Part shown: positions 36,088-45,006 of the stretch, in pieces
Layout: each line of letters opens with the position of its first letter
Position numbering within the stretch: position 1 is the stretch's first letter
From: Leclercia sp. 29361
GTDB lineage: Bacteria > Pseudomonadota > Gammaproteobacteria > Enterobacterales > Enterobacteriaceae
Direction of reading: 5' to 3'
NCBI RefSeq assembly: GCF_011290365.1
Contig: NZ_CP049786.1
Coordinates: 3,782,001 to 3,846,000, forward strand
DNA length: 64,000 bases
Position numbers and translations under genes: made by a program
Notes under the pieces: generated by a model
Databases searched by the model: none
What the model saw: only the letters and a program-made list of their open reading frames with translations
What the model was told of the DNA's origin: nothing

Positions 36088-36480
36088 CTATCCCTCCATA
36101 TCAAACCCAACCTTTTGAAAATCCCGATACACTTCTGGATTGCTAAACGCCGGAAACTTCGCTTTTTGAGCCGCCAGTTTCACCGCCTCACAATACTCTT
36201 TGTTGCCCTTGCTGGCTGATACCTTCAACGCCCTACCATCCTGAGCAAATTCCATATGCAGCCGACATTTTTTGCCCTTCCAGCGTTGTGGCTCAGCAAT
36301 TTTATCTTCTATTGCAGCCTTAATCCCCCGCGCCTGCGCGCCCCATTCATCCTGATCCTCCCAGCGGCCAGAACCGCAACTCCCTAATGCCGTGGTTTTG
36401 TGGCATCCGGAAGGATGTAAGGCCGCACAACCTGCCATCAGGCTGACCACAACCACAAGCATGAATATCTTCCCTGGCAT
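36088..36480 (-). CDS. lipoprotein with TolA-C-like domain
   Basis: The protein has 130 residues from ATG 36480. A lipoprotein signal with lipobox LMAGC (Cys18) is followed by a variable Cys-rich segment and a C-terminal domain (about 70-130) that looks like TolA domain III: CRLHMEFAQDGRALKVSASK, a CEAVKLAAQKAKFP helix, then NPEVYRDFQKV. Such TolA-C proteins are common in plasmids, prophages and accessory regions; they may interact with Tol/Pal or colicin and phage receptors. It lies between the retron island and hycI. The function is not established. Confidence 0.8.
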   Translation of the reverse strand: MPGKIFMLVVVVSLMAGCAALHPSGCHKTTALGSCGSGRWEDQDEWGAQARGIKAAIEDKIAEPQRWKGKKCRLHMEFAQDGRALKVSASKGNKEYCEAVKLAAQKAKFPAFSNPEVYRDFQKVGFDMEG

Positions 36481-36627
36481 TTCGCGTGCTCCTGTTAAAA
36501 TTGTTGGCGAGTTATTTCCGGCATGGCGGATTATCAAGCTACGGCAGCCTACTTTACCTTGTCCGGAAACAAAAAAAGAGCCCGCAAATCAGCGAACTCC
36601 TTTCACAAACCCCGCTAACCTGAACGA

Positions 36628-37083
36628 CTACAGTTCGCCAAACACCAGCACCCCATCTCGGTCTAGCAGACTTTCATAAACAGTCTCCACCGCCTCTTTA
36701 ACCTTCTCCGTCATCGGATAATAAAACCCCACAATATCCGGCTGCACCCCGAGGAAGATCACATCCCCCACATCACCCTTAAGCTGATCCACCAGATAAT
36801 TAAGCGGCATATTGTGCGTCGTCATCATAAACATCTCGGCGATATCATCCGGGTCGATGCGGCGGATCTCACCGGGGTTGAGCCCCATATCCGTCGCATC
36901 GACAATCAGCAGGCGAGCCGGGCGCAGCTCACGGATCGCAACCACGTCGTTTTCCGGGGCGCTGCCGCCGTCGAACACCACCCAGTCGCCGCGCGGCGCT
37001 TCGCGGCACATCTCGGCCAGCAGCGGACCGGCACCGTCGTCGCCCATCATGCTGTTGCCGACGCAGAGTAAAACATCAGTCAC
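36628..37083 (-). CDS. hycI: HycI hydrogenase-3 maturation endopeptidase
   Basis: The 151-residue protein has the aspartyl-type maturation protease pattern: CVGNSMMGDDGAGP at the N-terminus and LLIVDATDMGLNPGE in the middle. HycI removes the C-terminal tail of HycE after nickel insertion. Its last dozen residues differ from E. coli HycI (156 aa), with the conserved core intact. It is the last gene of the hyc operon and overlaps hycH by 8 bp. Confidence 0.95.
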   Translation of the reverse strand: MTDVLLCVGNSMMGDDGAGPLLAEMCREAPRGDWVVFDGGSAPENDVVAIRELRPARLLIVDATDMGLNPGEIRRIDPDDIAEMFMMTTHNMPLNYLVDQLKGDVGDVIFLGVQPDIVGFYYPMTEKVKEAVETVYESLLDRDGVLVFGEL

Positions 37084-37486
37084 GTTGCCTCCGAACCATC
37101 AGATAGATGGCGTTTTCCTGGTGAATGGCGTGGAGCATGCCGAGCATCGCCCGGCTCCACGTCTGCTGCTGCGCCGTCTGTCGCGTCATCGCGGCGTCAA
37201 AGGCGCTGGCCAGCATCACAATATGATTCGCGTCGATCACAATCTCCCCGTAGCGCGGCACGCCCTCCATTTTGCGCCGCGCCTCGCTCCCCGTTTCCAG
37301 GGTGGCGATCCACGCCAGGTACTCTTCCCACGGACAGGTCAGCGCCGCCTCCAGGCAGTCGATGACCCCCAGATGGTGGCCGATGGCCAGCCCGTAGTAG
37401 ATCACCTGCTGGGCGTCGTCGGGGGTGTTGTCATTTTCGTCAATGAACTTGCGGCTGAGCTGGCTGAAGACCACGGTTTCGCTCAT
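37076..37486 (-). CDS. hycH: HycH hydrogenase-3 assembly protein
   Basis: This 136-residue protein matches HycH in length and place (between hycG and hycI). It is required for conversion of the HycE precursor to its mature form in E. coli, but the mechanism is unclear. No membrane segment or cofactor motif is seen. The start overlaps the hycG stop by 1 bp. Confidence 0.94.
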   Translation of the reverse strand: MSETVVFSQLSRKFIDENDNTPDDAQQVIYYGLAIGHHLGVIDCLEAALTCPWEEYLAWIATLETGSEARRKMEGVPRYGEIVIDANHIVMLASAFDAAMTRQTAQQQTWSRAMLGMLHAIHQENAIYLMVRRQRD

Positions 37487-38250
37487 CAGATACGCTCCTG
37501 CCCGACCACCTGGATGAGGTTGCCGACGATTTCGTTCAGACGCGGATCGTTCTCCCGGGCCAGCCAGTCCGCCACGCTTTTATCCCCTTCCAGCAGATGG
37601 CGCATAAAATCGTCGGCAATCTGGCGGCCATAACGGTAGCCCGCCAGGCGGCGCGCGGCGCGATCGATACGTACCCGCAGGGGCTGAACCATCTCCGGAT
37701 GCAGCAGTTCAGCGGGCTGGTTGTCCAGCGCCCCCGGTTCGCGGGCGTGGATCTTCTGCTCCAGCAGCCCCAGCGCCATGGCAAAACCGTACAGGGTGGC
37801 GGCTGGCGACGGCGGGCAGCCGGGGATGTAGACATCTACCGGGACGATTTTGTCAGTGCCGCCCCAGACGCAGTACAGGTCGTGGAAGATGCCGCCGGAG
37901 TTGCCGCATGCGCCATAAGAGATACAGATTTTTGGATCCGGGGCGGATTCCCACGCCCGCAGCGCCGGGGAGCGCATCGCGCGGGTGACTGCCCCGGTAA
38001 ACAGCAGAATGTCGGCGTGGCGCGGGGATGGCACTACCTTGATGCCGAAGCGCTCGGTGTCGAAAATCGGCGACAGGGTGGCGAAGATCTCAATCTCGCA
38101 GCCGTTGCAGCCGCCGCAGTCGACGCGGTAGACGTAGGCGGAGCGCTTGATTTTTTTCAGCAGCGAGGCCTTCATGCTGGCGATGGACTCATCCACCGTC
38201 ACCGGCACCGGGATCCCCTGTTCGTTACGTGGCCCTAACAGTTCGCTCAT
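37486..38250 (-). CDS. hycG: HycG hydrogenase-3 small subunit
   Basis: The 254-residue protein has the NuoB-type cluster ligands of the small subunit: [10 protein letters not shown] near residues 40-50, then further Cys in YGACGN and [11 protein letters not shown]. It carries the proximal 4Fe-4S cluster between HycE and HycF in the cytoplasmic arm of formate hydrogenlyase. It overlaps hycF by 4 bp. Confidence 0.96.
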   Translation of the reverse strand: MSELLGPRNEQGIPVPVTVDESIASMKASLLKKIKRSAYVYRVDCGGCNGCEIEIFATLSPIFDTERFGIKVVPSPRHADILLFTGAVTRAMRSPALRAWESAPDPKICISYGACGNSGGIFHDLYCVWGGTDKIVPVDVYIPGCPPSPAATLYGFAMALGLLEQKIHAREPGALDNQPAELLHPEMVQPLRVRIDRAARRLAGYRYGRQIADDFMRHLLEGDKSVADWLARENDPRLNEIVGNLIQVVGQERI

Positions 38251-38792
38251 TGTGTCGCGTCCTTCATCTCGCGGATCAGATGGATTTTGTCCGAAGGGGT
38301 CAGCCCCTGCAGGCGCTTGCAGTCCGGGCAGGTCTCAAAACTCTCCCGGTGACGTTCAGCGCGTTTGTCGCCGTTGTGGCGCAGCAGTTCGATGACGTAG
38401 TCGATCTCTTTTTGCACCGCGTACGGGCGCTCGCACACCCGGCAGTGGCAGATGTCGAAGCGCGACTGCTGGAGGAAATCGGCCTTGCTCCACACCGCCA
38501 GCTCGTACTCCTGGGAGAGCTTGATGGCGGTGGTCGGGCAGACCTCCTCACAGCGTCCGCAGAAGATGCAGCGCCCCAGATTGAACTGCCAGAACAGCTC
38601 CCCGTTCTTTAAATCGGTCTCCACCGTCAGGGCATTCGACGGGCAGGCGTTCACGCACGCCGCGCAGCCGATACACTGCTTAGGGTCGTGCTCCGGCTTG
38701 CCGCGCATATTTTTGTCGACCGCAATCGGCTCCAGCGGGTAGGACGCCGTCACCGTGCCGGTTTTGATCACTTTTTTGATAAAGGTAAACAT
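38247..38792 (-). CDS. hycF: HycF ferredoxin-like subunit
   Basis: The 181-residue protein has two classical 4Fe-4S motifs, [12 protein letters not shown] and [12 protein letters not shown], and two further CxxC pairs (CHCRVC and CPDCKR), related to NuoI. It links the small subunit to the electron-input side. The start lies 12 bp after hycE. Confidence 0.95.
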   Translation of the reverse strand: MFTFIKKVIKTGTVTASYPLEPIAVDKNMRGKPEHDPKQCIGCAACVNACPSNALTVETDLKNGELFWQFNLGRCIFCGRCEEVCPTTAIKLSQEYELAVWSKADFLQQSRFDICHCRVCERPYAVQKEIDYVIELLRHNGDKRAERHRESFETCPDCKRLQGLTPSDKIHLIREMKDATQ

Positions 38793-38804
38793 GGGTGCTC
38801 CGGG

Positions 38805-40514
38805 TTATTTCAGCGGCGAGTTCTTGCGTTCAATGCTGTAGCGTTCCAGCTCTTTGTACGGCACCACCTTGCTTTTCTTCTTGCGTACATCCACCACCGT
38901 CATGCGGTCGGTGCAGGAGTAGCAAGGGTCGAGGCTGCCGATAATCAGCGGCGCGTCGGAGACGGTATTGCCCCGCAGCATGTAGCGCAGCGTCGGCCAG
39001 TTGGCGTAGGTGGCCGCCCGGCAGCGCCAGCGCCACAGCTTCTGGTTGTCGCCGGTCATGCTCCAGTGGATATCATCCCCGCGCGGCGCTTCGCTGAAGC
39101 CCAGCGCAAAGCGGTTCGGGATATAGGTAAAGCCTTCTACCATCAGCTCGCCGCCCGGCAGGTTGTCGAGGCCGAAGTCGATCATGTTCAGGGCGGTGTA
39201 GACCTCGTTGATGCGCACTTTCAGGCGGGAAATCACGTCGCAGCCCTGCTCGGTGTGGACTTCCATCGGCAGCAGGCCGTAGCCGACAAACGGGTGATCG
39301 GCGCGGGTGTCGCGGGCGTGGCCGCTGGCGCGCACCATCGGGCCGACGTTGCTGAAGTCGCGGGCGATCTGCGGGTCGAGACGGCCCACGCCCACGGTGC
39401 GCTGCTCGATATTCGGCGTGCTCAGCAGGATATCTACCAGGTCCTGCACCTCGCGGCGCATCTGCTGGGCCAGCAGGCGGGTGGCGATCATGTCCTCTTT
39501 CAGCAGGTCGCGACGGATGCCGCCGATCAGGTTCAGGCCGTAGGTTTTACGCGCCCCGGTGAGGATCTCCGCCATTTTCATGGAGGTCTCACGCACGCGG
39601 AAGAACTGCATAAAGCCGGAGTCGAAGCCGACAAAGTGGCAGGCCAGGCCGAGATTTAGCAGGTGCGAGTGCAGACGCTCCACCTCCAGCAGGATGGCGC
39701 GGATCATCTGGGCGCGTTCCGGGACCACGATCCCCATCGCGTTCTCCACCGAGGTGGTGTAGGCCGTGCTGTGGGCAAAGCCGCAGATGCCGCAGACGCG
39801 ATCCGACAGGAAGGTCACTTCGTTGTAGCCCATCCGCGTTTCAGCCAGCTTCTCCATGCCGCGATGGACGTAGAACAGGCGGTAGTCGGCGTCGATGATG
39901 TTCTCGCCGTCGACGAACAGGCGGAAGTGGCCCGGCTCATCGGAGGTGACGTGCAGGGGGCCAATCGGCACCACGTTATTTTTCTTGTCACCGAGTTCGT
40001 TGATGAACTCGTAGGTCTCTTTGTCGGTGGTCGGGGCCGGGCGCTGACGGTAGTCCATGCTGTCTTTACGCAGCGGATAGAGTTCGTCCGGCCAGTCATC
40101 CGGCAGCACCAGACGGCGCTCGTCCGGCAGGCCCACCGGAATCAGGCCGTACATGTCGCGCACTTCGCGCTCGCCCCACACTGCTGCGGGTACGCGCGGG
40201 GTGACGGACGGGAACTCCGGCTTGTCAGCGTCCACTTCCACGCGCACGGTGAGCCAGCAGCGGGTGCCCTGCTCCATCGACAGCACGTAGTAAACGGCGT
40301 AGCTGCCGCAGAGCTGGCGTTCGTCGTTACCAAACAGCACCGACAGCCAGCCGCCCAGCTTGTAGTACAGGAACTCGACCACTTCCGGCAGGTAGTTAAT
40401 TTTCACCGTCACGGTGATTTGATCTTTGGTCTGCCAGGCTTCATCCAGCACCACGCCAGGGAAGGCCTGATGCAGTGCGGCGAGATAGTGTTGACCAACT
40501 TTTTCTTCAGACAT
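38805..40514 (-). CDS. hycE: HycE hydrogenase-3 large subunit
   Basis: The 569-residue protein joins an N-terminal NuoC-like domain to the NiFe large subunit. The nickel ligands lie in RVCGICGFAHS and the C-terminal DPCYSC. After DPCYSCTDR comes a 32-residue tail starting MTVVDVRKKK, the part removed by HycI. It catalyses proton reduction to H2. The length equals the E. coli protein. Confidence 0.97.
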   Translation of the reverse strand: MSEEKVGQHYLAALHQAFPGVVLDEAWQTKDQITVTVKINYLPEVVEFLYYKLGGWLSVLFGNDERQLCGSYAVYYVLSMEQGTRCWLTVRVEVDADKPEFPSVTPRVPAAVWGEREVRDMYGLIPVGLPDERRLVLPDDWPDELYPLRKDSMDYRQRPAPTTDKETYEFINELGDKKNNVVPIGPLHVTSDEPGHFRLFVDGENIIDADYRLFYVHRGMEKLAETRMGYNEVTFLSDRVCGICGFAHSTAYTTSVENAMGIVVPERAQMIRAILLEVERLHSHLLNLGLACHFVGFDSGFMQFFRVRETSMKMAEILTGARKTYGLNLIGGIRRDLLKEDMIATRLLAQQMRREVQDLVDILLSTPNIEQRTVGVGRLDPQIARDFSNVGPMVRASGHARDTRADHPFVGYGLLPMEVHTEQGCDVISRLKVRINEVYTALNMIDFGLDNLPGGELMVEGFTYIPNRFALGFSEAPRGDDIHWSMTGDNQKLWRWRCRAATYANWPTLRYMLRGNTVSDAPLIIGSLDPCYSCTDRMTVVDVRKKKSKVVPYKELERYSIERKNSPLK

Positions 40515-40529
40515 GGTTATTCTCTACAG

Positions 40530-41453
40530 TCACGCCGCCAGCAAGGAGACGAAAGCTAAAAATGCCAGACCGAAACCGGTCCAGGTAATCCGTGAGGTGG
40601 CGTTAAAGCGCAGACGCGCCATGCTGTTCTCAAACAGAGCAATCACCAGCACGCCCACGACCAGCTTGACCACCGCAATGACCAGCGCCAGCAGCAGGCC
40701 GCCTGCGGAGAACTGCGTCATCTGTCCCCAGGGGATAAACACCCCGACGAACATCTGCAGCACCACCAGCTGTTTCAGGCTGATGCCCCACTTGAGGAGC
40801 GCAAAGCCCGCGCCGCTGTATTCCGACAGCGGGCCTTCCTGCAGCTCCTGCTCGGCTTCGGCGAGGTCAAACGGCAGCTTGCCCATCTCAATAAAGGTGG
40901 CGAAGGCGCAGGCGCACAGGGCAAGTACCAGCGTCACGGAGTGCGCCACCGGCCAGTGGTAGATCGTCGCGGTGACGGCGCTGATGTGGGTGGTGCCTGC
41001 CACCTGCGCGGCAACCCACAGACCCAGCAGCAGGATCGGCTCCACCAGCACGCCGAGCATCGCTTCACGACTCGCGCCAATCCCGGTAAACGGGCTGCCG
41101 GTATCAAGCCCGGCGATGGCGAAGAAGAAGCGGGCGATGGCGAAGAGGTAGATCAGAGTAATGAGATCCCCCAGCGCAGGCATCGGTGAAGCGATAGTGA
41201 TCACCGGCAGCGCGGTGGCAATGGCAAACATCACCGCCACCATCACAAAGGGCATCAGGCGGAAGACCCAGCCGGACGCCGCCGGGGCCACGCTCTGGCG
41301 GCCCAGGAGTTTGATCAGATCCCGGTACTCCTGGAAGATATCCGGCCCGCGACGGGTGTGCAGACGGGCACGCGCCACGCGGGTAATGCCCGCCAGCAGC
41401 GGCGCAGCGGCAAACAGCACCAGCGCCTGAATCAGTGCGAAGATGAGGGTCAT
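40530..41453 (-). CDS. hycD: HycD membrane subunit
   Basis: The 307-residue protein has about eight membrane helices and is homologous to NuoH of complex I, with the conserved segment FDLAEAEQELQEGPLSEYSG in the quinone-site-like loop. It anchors the hydrogenase arm to the inner membrane. It starts 2 bp after the hycC stop. Confidence 0.96.
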   Translation of the reverse strand: MTLIFALIQALVLFAAAPLLAGITRVARARLHTRRGPDIFQEYRDLIKLLGRQSVAPAASGWVFRLMPFVMVAVMFAIATALPVITIASPMPALGDLITLIYLFAIARFFFAIAGLDTGSPFTGIGASREAMLGVLVEPILLLGLWVAAQVAGTTHISAVTATIYHWPVAHSVTLVLALCACAFATFIEMGKLPFDLAEAEQELQEGPLSEYSGAGFALLKWGISLKQLVVLQMFVGVFIPWGQMTQFSAGGLLLALVIAVVKLVVGVLVIALFENSMARLRFNATSRITWTGFGLAFLAFVSLLAA

Positions 41454-41455
41454 GC

Positions 41456-43282
41456 TCAGGCTCCTCGGGAGATAACAACAACCACCAGCACCGCCAGCTC
41501 AATCAGGGCGATACGGTGGAACAATACGGCGGTGCCGTCGCACTGCCAGCCAGGGATGAAGCGCACCGGGTTAAGCCACTTGCGCAGCTTCAGCACCGGG
41601 GCAAAGGACTCTTTCACCGGCATCGCAAAGCCGTGGGCGGTGATGACCATTGAGGCCTCGTGATCGTAGCCGCAGACCCAGGCAAAGCCGCGGGAGCGGT
41701 TCGGCAGGCGGTCGCCCTTGAACAGCACCAGCAGGATGAACGGCAGCAGCAGACCGGCGAGCAGCAGCAGGGTCATCATCGGTTGCGAGACGGTGGATAT
41801 CTCCCCGCCGCTGACCGGGAACAGACCACTGATAATCGGCAGGAACCAGGGCGCAGCCACCCCACCCGCCACGCAGCACAGCGCTGCCAGCACGGTGCTG
41901 AAGGTCATCAGCCACGGGGCGCAGCAGGCATTTTCCGCCTCTTCGGTGCGCGGTGCGCCGAGGAAGGTGACGCCATAAACTTTCGCCATACACATCACCG
42001 CCAGCGCGCCAGTGATCGCCAGGCCGGTCGCCAGCAGCGGCCCCAGAAGGCGGGCAACAAAGGCGTCGTGGGTGCCGAGATTAAAGAAGGACTGATAGAT
42101 CACCCACTCTCCGGCAAAGCCGTTCAGTGGTGGCAGGGCCGCCATCGCCATCAACCCCACCAGCATCGCCAGCGAGATGAGCGGCATTTTTTTGCCGATG
42201 CCGCCGAGCTTCTCGATGTCGCGATGACCGGTGCGATACCACACCGCGCCCGCGCCGAGGAACAGCGTGGTTTTAAACAGGCCGTGGCTGACCAGGTGGT
42301 AGAGGCCGCCGGTGAAGCCGAGCGCAATCAGCAGGTTGCTGTGCAGCGCAATACCGGTGACGCCCGCCCCGAGGCCGAGCAGGATAATGCCGATGTTTTC
42401 CAGAGTGTGGTACGCCAGCAGGCGCTGGATATTGTGCTCCATCAGGGCGTACAGCCCGCCGATAAAGGCGGTGAGCATCCCCATCACCAGCAGCAGTACC
42501 CCGAGCCACAGCGGCGGTAACGCCCCGCTCAGGGCCACGGTGAGCATGCCGTAGAGACCGACCTTCATCACCACCGTGGAGAACAGCGCGGCAGCCGGAG
42601 CGCTGGCGTTAGCATGGGCCTGCGGAGCCCAGCCGTGCAGCGGGATCACCCCGGCCAGCAGGCCAAAGCCCGCCAGCCCCGGCAGCCAGATGCTGGCCCC
42701 CGGTGCCTGGGCGGTAGCCAGGGCACTCATCGCCCCGAAGTTCAGGGTGCCGTAGTAGCTCCACGCCTGCCAGCAGGCAATAGCCAGCAGGATCGTCCCC
42801 AGACGCCCCAGCACAAACCACAGCTTGCCGGACTGGGCACAGCCGGTGAGAAACGCGGCGCAGAGGGCCATCACTTCGGCCATCACCACCAGCCAGCCGA
42901 GGTTATCGACCATGATGGCAGCCACGGCGGCGGCCATCAGCAGGTTGGTCAGCAGGCCGTTGGCTTTCGCCTGCGGGTGGCGGTGCCAGGCAATGGTATA
43001 CAGGCTGATCAGGCACATCGGCAGGCCGATGGCGATCAGCCATATCGCCCGGATGCCGGACATCTGCATGCCGAGGTGCAGCCAGGCCATCTCTGCGTGC
43101 TGAGGTTGCGAAGAGAGCAGCGCGATCGCCCCTGCCCCCACCGCCATGGCGCTGGCAATCGCCCCGCCGATCCCGGCGATGGCGCAGCTGACTGAGCGGT
43201 TGGCGCAAAAAATGAGGGCCAGCACTGCGCTGATGACATACCACGCCAGCGCCTGGTTAATTAACGATAAGGCGTTCATCAA
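41456..43282 (-). CDS. hycC: HycC membrane subunit, antiporter-like
   Basis: The 608-residue protein has 14-16 membrane segments and belongs to the NuoL/MrpA antiporter family, with the conserved helices around FGLLAGVIPLHGWAPQAHAN and LAYHTLENIGIILLGLG. It may couple H2 production to ion movement. The start overlaps the hycB stop by 4 bp. Confidence 0.96.
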   Translation of the reverse strand: MMNALSLINQALAWYVISAVLALIFCANRSVSCAIAGIGGAIASAMAVGAGAIALLSSQPQHAEMAWLHLGMQMSGIRAIWLIAIGLPMCLISLYTIAWHRHPQAKANGLLTNLLMAAAVAAIMVDNLGWLVVMAEVMALCAAFLTGCAQSGKLWFVLGRLGTILLAIACWQAWSYYGTLNFGAMSALATAQAPGASIWLPGLAGFGLLAGVIPLHGWAPQAHANASAPAAALFSTVVMKVGLYGMLTVALSGALPPLWLGVLLLVMGMLTAFIGGLYALMEHNIQRLLAYHTLENIGIILLGLGAGVTGIALHSNLLIALGFTGGLYHLVSHGLFKTTLFLGAGAVWYRTGHRDIEKLGGIGKKMPLISLAMLVGLMAMAALPPLNGFAGEWVIYQSFFNLGTHDAFVARLLGPLLATGLAITGALAVMCMAKVYGVTFLGAPRTEEAENACCAPWLMTFSTVLAALCCVAGGVAAPWFLPIISGLFPVSGGEISTVSQPMMTLLLLAGLLLPFILLVLFKGDRLPNRSRGFAWVCGYDHEASMVITAHGFAMPVKESFAPVLKLRKWLNPVRFIPGWQCDGTAVLFHRIALIELAVLVVVVISRGA

Positions 43283-43884
43283 AGCTCTCCTTGTTGCGAC
43301 TGGAACAGCGACAGATCGCCCAGATCCGTGTGCAGGGTGAGTTCGCGTTTGCGTTTGCTGGCGAGCGCGATGTCCTGGTTATCAATCAGACGCAGGGATT
43401 TGGTCGGGCAGGTACGCACGCACGCCGGACCATCGGGGTCGAAGTAACAGAGGTCACACTTCACGGCGATGGCGCGCACGCCGGGCACCCAGTCGAGGAA
43501 CGGGCTGACGCGGGCGGGTGCCGGGGGGGCCATCGGTGCCTTGCTGGTATTACAGTTGGCAGGAATGGCCCGCGGGCGGCTGCCGGCAAACTCAACGGCG
43601 CCAAACGGACAGGCAATACCGCACAGCTTGCAGCTAACGCACAGGCTTTCATTGAGCTGGATAGCGCCGTCGATGCGGGTGATGGCATTGACCGGGCACA
43701 CCTGGGCGCAGGGGGCATCTTCGCAGTGATGGCAAAGCTGCGGCGCGGAGTCGGTGTTGTTGCGCATCACTTTCAGTCGCGGCTGGCTTTGCAGGCCATG
43801 CTGGCGATGGTTTTCTGAGCAGGCCGCTTCACAGGTGTGGCACCCGATACACAGCGTGGGATCAGCAATTACAAAACGATTCAC
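43279..43884 (-). CDS. hycB: HycB electron-transfer subunit
   Basis: The protein has 201 residues from GTG 43884, chosen because AGAGGA lies 8 bp upstream and the protein then begins like E. coli HycB (NRFVIADPT). A longer frame to 43908 is unlikely. Four 4Fe-4S clusters are visible (CIGCHTCEAAC, CHHCEDAPCAQVCP, CVSCKLCGIACP and CDLCYFDPDGPACVRTCP). HycB accepts electrons from FdhF. Confidence 0.95.
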   Translation of the reverse strand: MNRFVIADPTLCIGCHTCEAACSENHRQHGLQSQPRLKVMRNNTDSAPQLCHHCEDAPCAQVCPVNAITRIDGAIQLNESLCVSCKLCGIACPFGAVEFAGSRPRAIPANCNTSKAPMAPPAPARVSPFLDWVPGVRAIAVKCDLCYFDPDGPACVRTCPTKSLRLIDNQDIALASKRKRELTLHTDLGDLSLFQSQQGEL

Positions 43885-43904
43885 CTGGAGTCCTCTGGTG
43901 ATAG

Positions 43905-43950
43905 TCATTTTTGACGAAAAATGGCGGAAGTGTCATTTTCGACACCTGAC
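43905..43950. promoter_or_regulatory. possible FhlA site between hycA and hycB
   Basis: The gap holds GTCATTTTTGACGAAAAATG followed by TGTCATTTTCGACA, related to the TCGTCAT core seen upstream of fdhF, hydN and hyc/hyp. E. coli is reported to have an FhlA site at this place. Confidence 0.45.
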
Positions 43951-43960
43951 GACATCGAAT

Positions 43961-44419
43961 TCAGACCGCAGCGTGGTGCTGCGCGAGTGTCGCCAGGGTC
44001 AGCGATTCGCCGCGTTCGGTGGCTTCATACAGCGCGGTATAGACGCCGTTGATTTTGTCGAGGAAATGGTTGAACACCGCCTCGCGCTGGTCGATGTGAA
44101 TAGTGCCGTCCAGCATCCCGTCATCGCTCAGTCGGGCACGACCAATCAGCACTCGCGCGTCGTCGTCGCGCGCTTCAATGGTGTAATTGAAGATATGCCC
44201 GTTGAACGCCTGCTCAGGCGTCACGCGGATCAGGAAGTGGTCAAACAGCCAGAAACCCAGCCCATTGTCGTTATTGCAGCCCACGCTCAGGTGCAGACTG
44301 GCTCTGGAGAGGGTAATGGCCTGAACCAGTGAATTGCCGTAGTGATTCCAGTGGGCGCGGAGCACGCGCTGGTGCCCGGCAATAAAATTGGCTTTTTCGC
44401 TCAATTCGGTAAGTGTCAT
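43961..44419 (-). CDS. hycA: HycA regulator of formate hydrogenlyase
   Basis: The 152-residue soluble protein matches HycA in length, position and pattern (NSLVQAITLSRASLHLSVGC, then a region on DGMLDGTIHIDQRE). HycA lowers expression of the formate regulon by counteracting FhlA. It is the first gene of hycABCDEFGHI and is divergent from hypA. It is clearly less conserved than the enzyme subunits. Confidence 0.92.
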   Translation of the reverse strand: MTLTELSEKANFIAGHQRVLRAHWNHYGNSLVQAITLSRASLHLSVGCNNDNGLGFWLFDHFLIRVTPEQAFNGHIFNYTIEARDDDARVLIGRARLSDDGMLDGTIHIDQREAVFNHFLDKINGVYTALYEATERGESLTLATLAQHHAAV

Positions 44420-44463
44420 GGTGAAGTACCTGATGCGTCATATGTAAAGAGTTCGCTTCACTA

Positions 44464-44479
44464 AGCACGATCCATGCCA
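44464..44479 (-). promoter_or_regulatory. sigma-54 promoter of hycABCDEFGHI
   Basis: The minus-strand sequence TGGCATGGATCGTGCT has GG and GC at the -24/-12 spacing, about 45 bp before hycA. Confidence 0.85.
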
Positions 44480-44540
44480 TTTTTTAACACACTGAATTTC
44501 ATGATAAATATTTTTTGAAGCCTGCCCGATCACAAAAAAT

Positions 44541-44577
44541 GACATGTCATTTCGTCATCTTTGTCAGGGCTCACGCT
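44541..44577. promoter_or_regulatory. candidate shared FhlA site for hyc and hyp
   Basis: GACATGTCATTTCGTCATCT lies between the two divergent sigma-54 promoters. It contains the palindrome GACATGTC and the TCGTCAT core common to the fdhF and hydN dyads. A single enhancer serving both operons is inferred. Confidence 0.55.
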
Positions 44578-44605
44578 TTTCCCGCCCTTTCTCCTCTCTA
44601 AAAGC

Positions 44606-44621
44606 TGGCATCAATATTGCT
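44606..44621 (+). promoter_or_regulatory. sigma-54 promoter of hypABCDE
   Basis: TGGCATCAATATTGCT has the -24/-12 elements in the right spacing, about 31 bp before the hypA start. Confidence 0.9.
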
Positions 44622-44652
44622 TAACCCCCACGACTTCAACGGGAATAGCACA

Positions 44653-45003
44653 ATGCACGAAATCACCCTCTGCCAGCAGGCGCTGGAATTGATCGAACAA
44701 CAGGCCCATCAGCACCACGCGAAGCGGGTGACGGATGTCTGGCTGCGCGTCGGCGCCTTTTCCTGCGTCGAAAGCAGCGCGCTGGAATTTTGCTTTGAGC
44801 TGGTGTGCCGCGGCACCCTGGCCGAAGGCTGCGGGCTGCATCTCGAAGAGCAGCAGGCGGAATGCTGGTGTCAGGACTGTCAGGCTTATGTCCAGCTGCT
44901 TACCCATCGCGTACGACGCTGCCCCGACTGTGGCGGCGCAAGTCTGAATATCGTCGCCGACGACGGACTGCATATCACGCGTCTGGAAATTGAACAGGAG
45001 TAA
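44653..45003 (+). CDS. hypA: HypA nickel metallochaperone
   Basis: The 116-residue protein begins MHEITLCQQA (the nickel-binding MHE N-terminus) and has the zinc site CWCQDC and CPDCG. With HypB it delivers nickel to the HycE precursor. It is the first gene of hypABCDE, 3 bp before hypB. Confidence 0.97.
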   Translation: MHEITLCQQALELIEQQAHQHHAKRVTDVWLRVGAFSCVESSALEFCFELVCRGTLAEGCGLHLEEQQAECWCQDCQAYVQLLTHRVRRCPDCGGASLNIVADDGLHITRLEIEQE

Positions 45004-45006
45004 ATC

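Noticed and set aside
30640..36500. Integrative element with integrase or tRNA attachment site
   Set aside because: No integrase, transposase or tRNA was found in this stretch.
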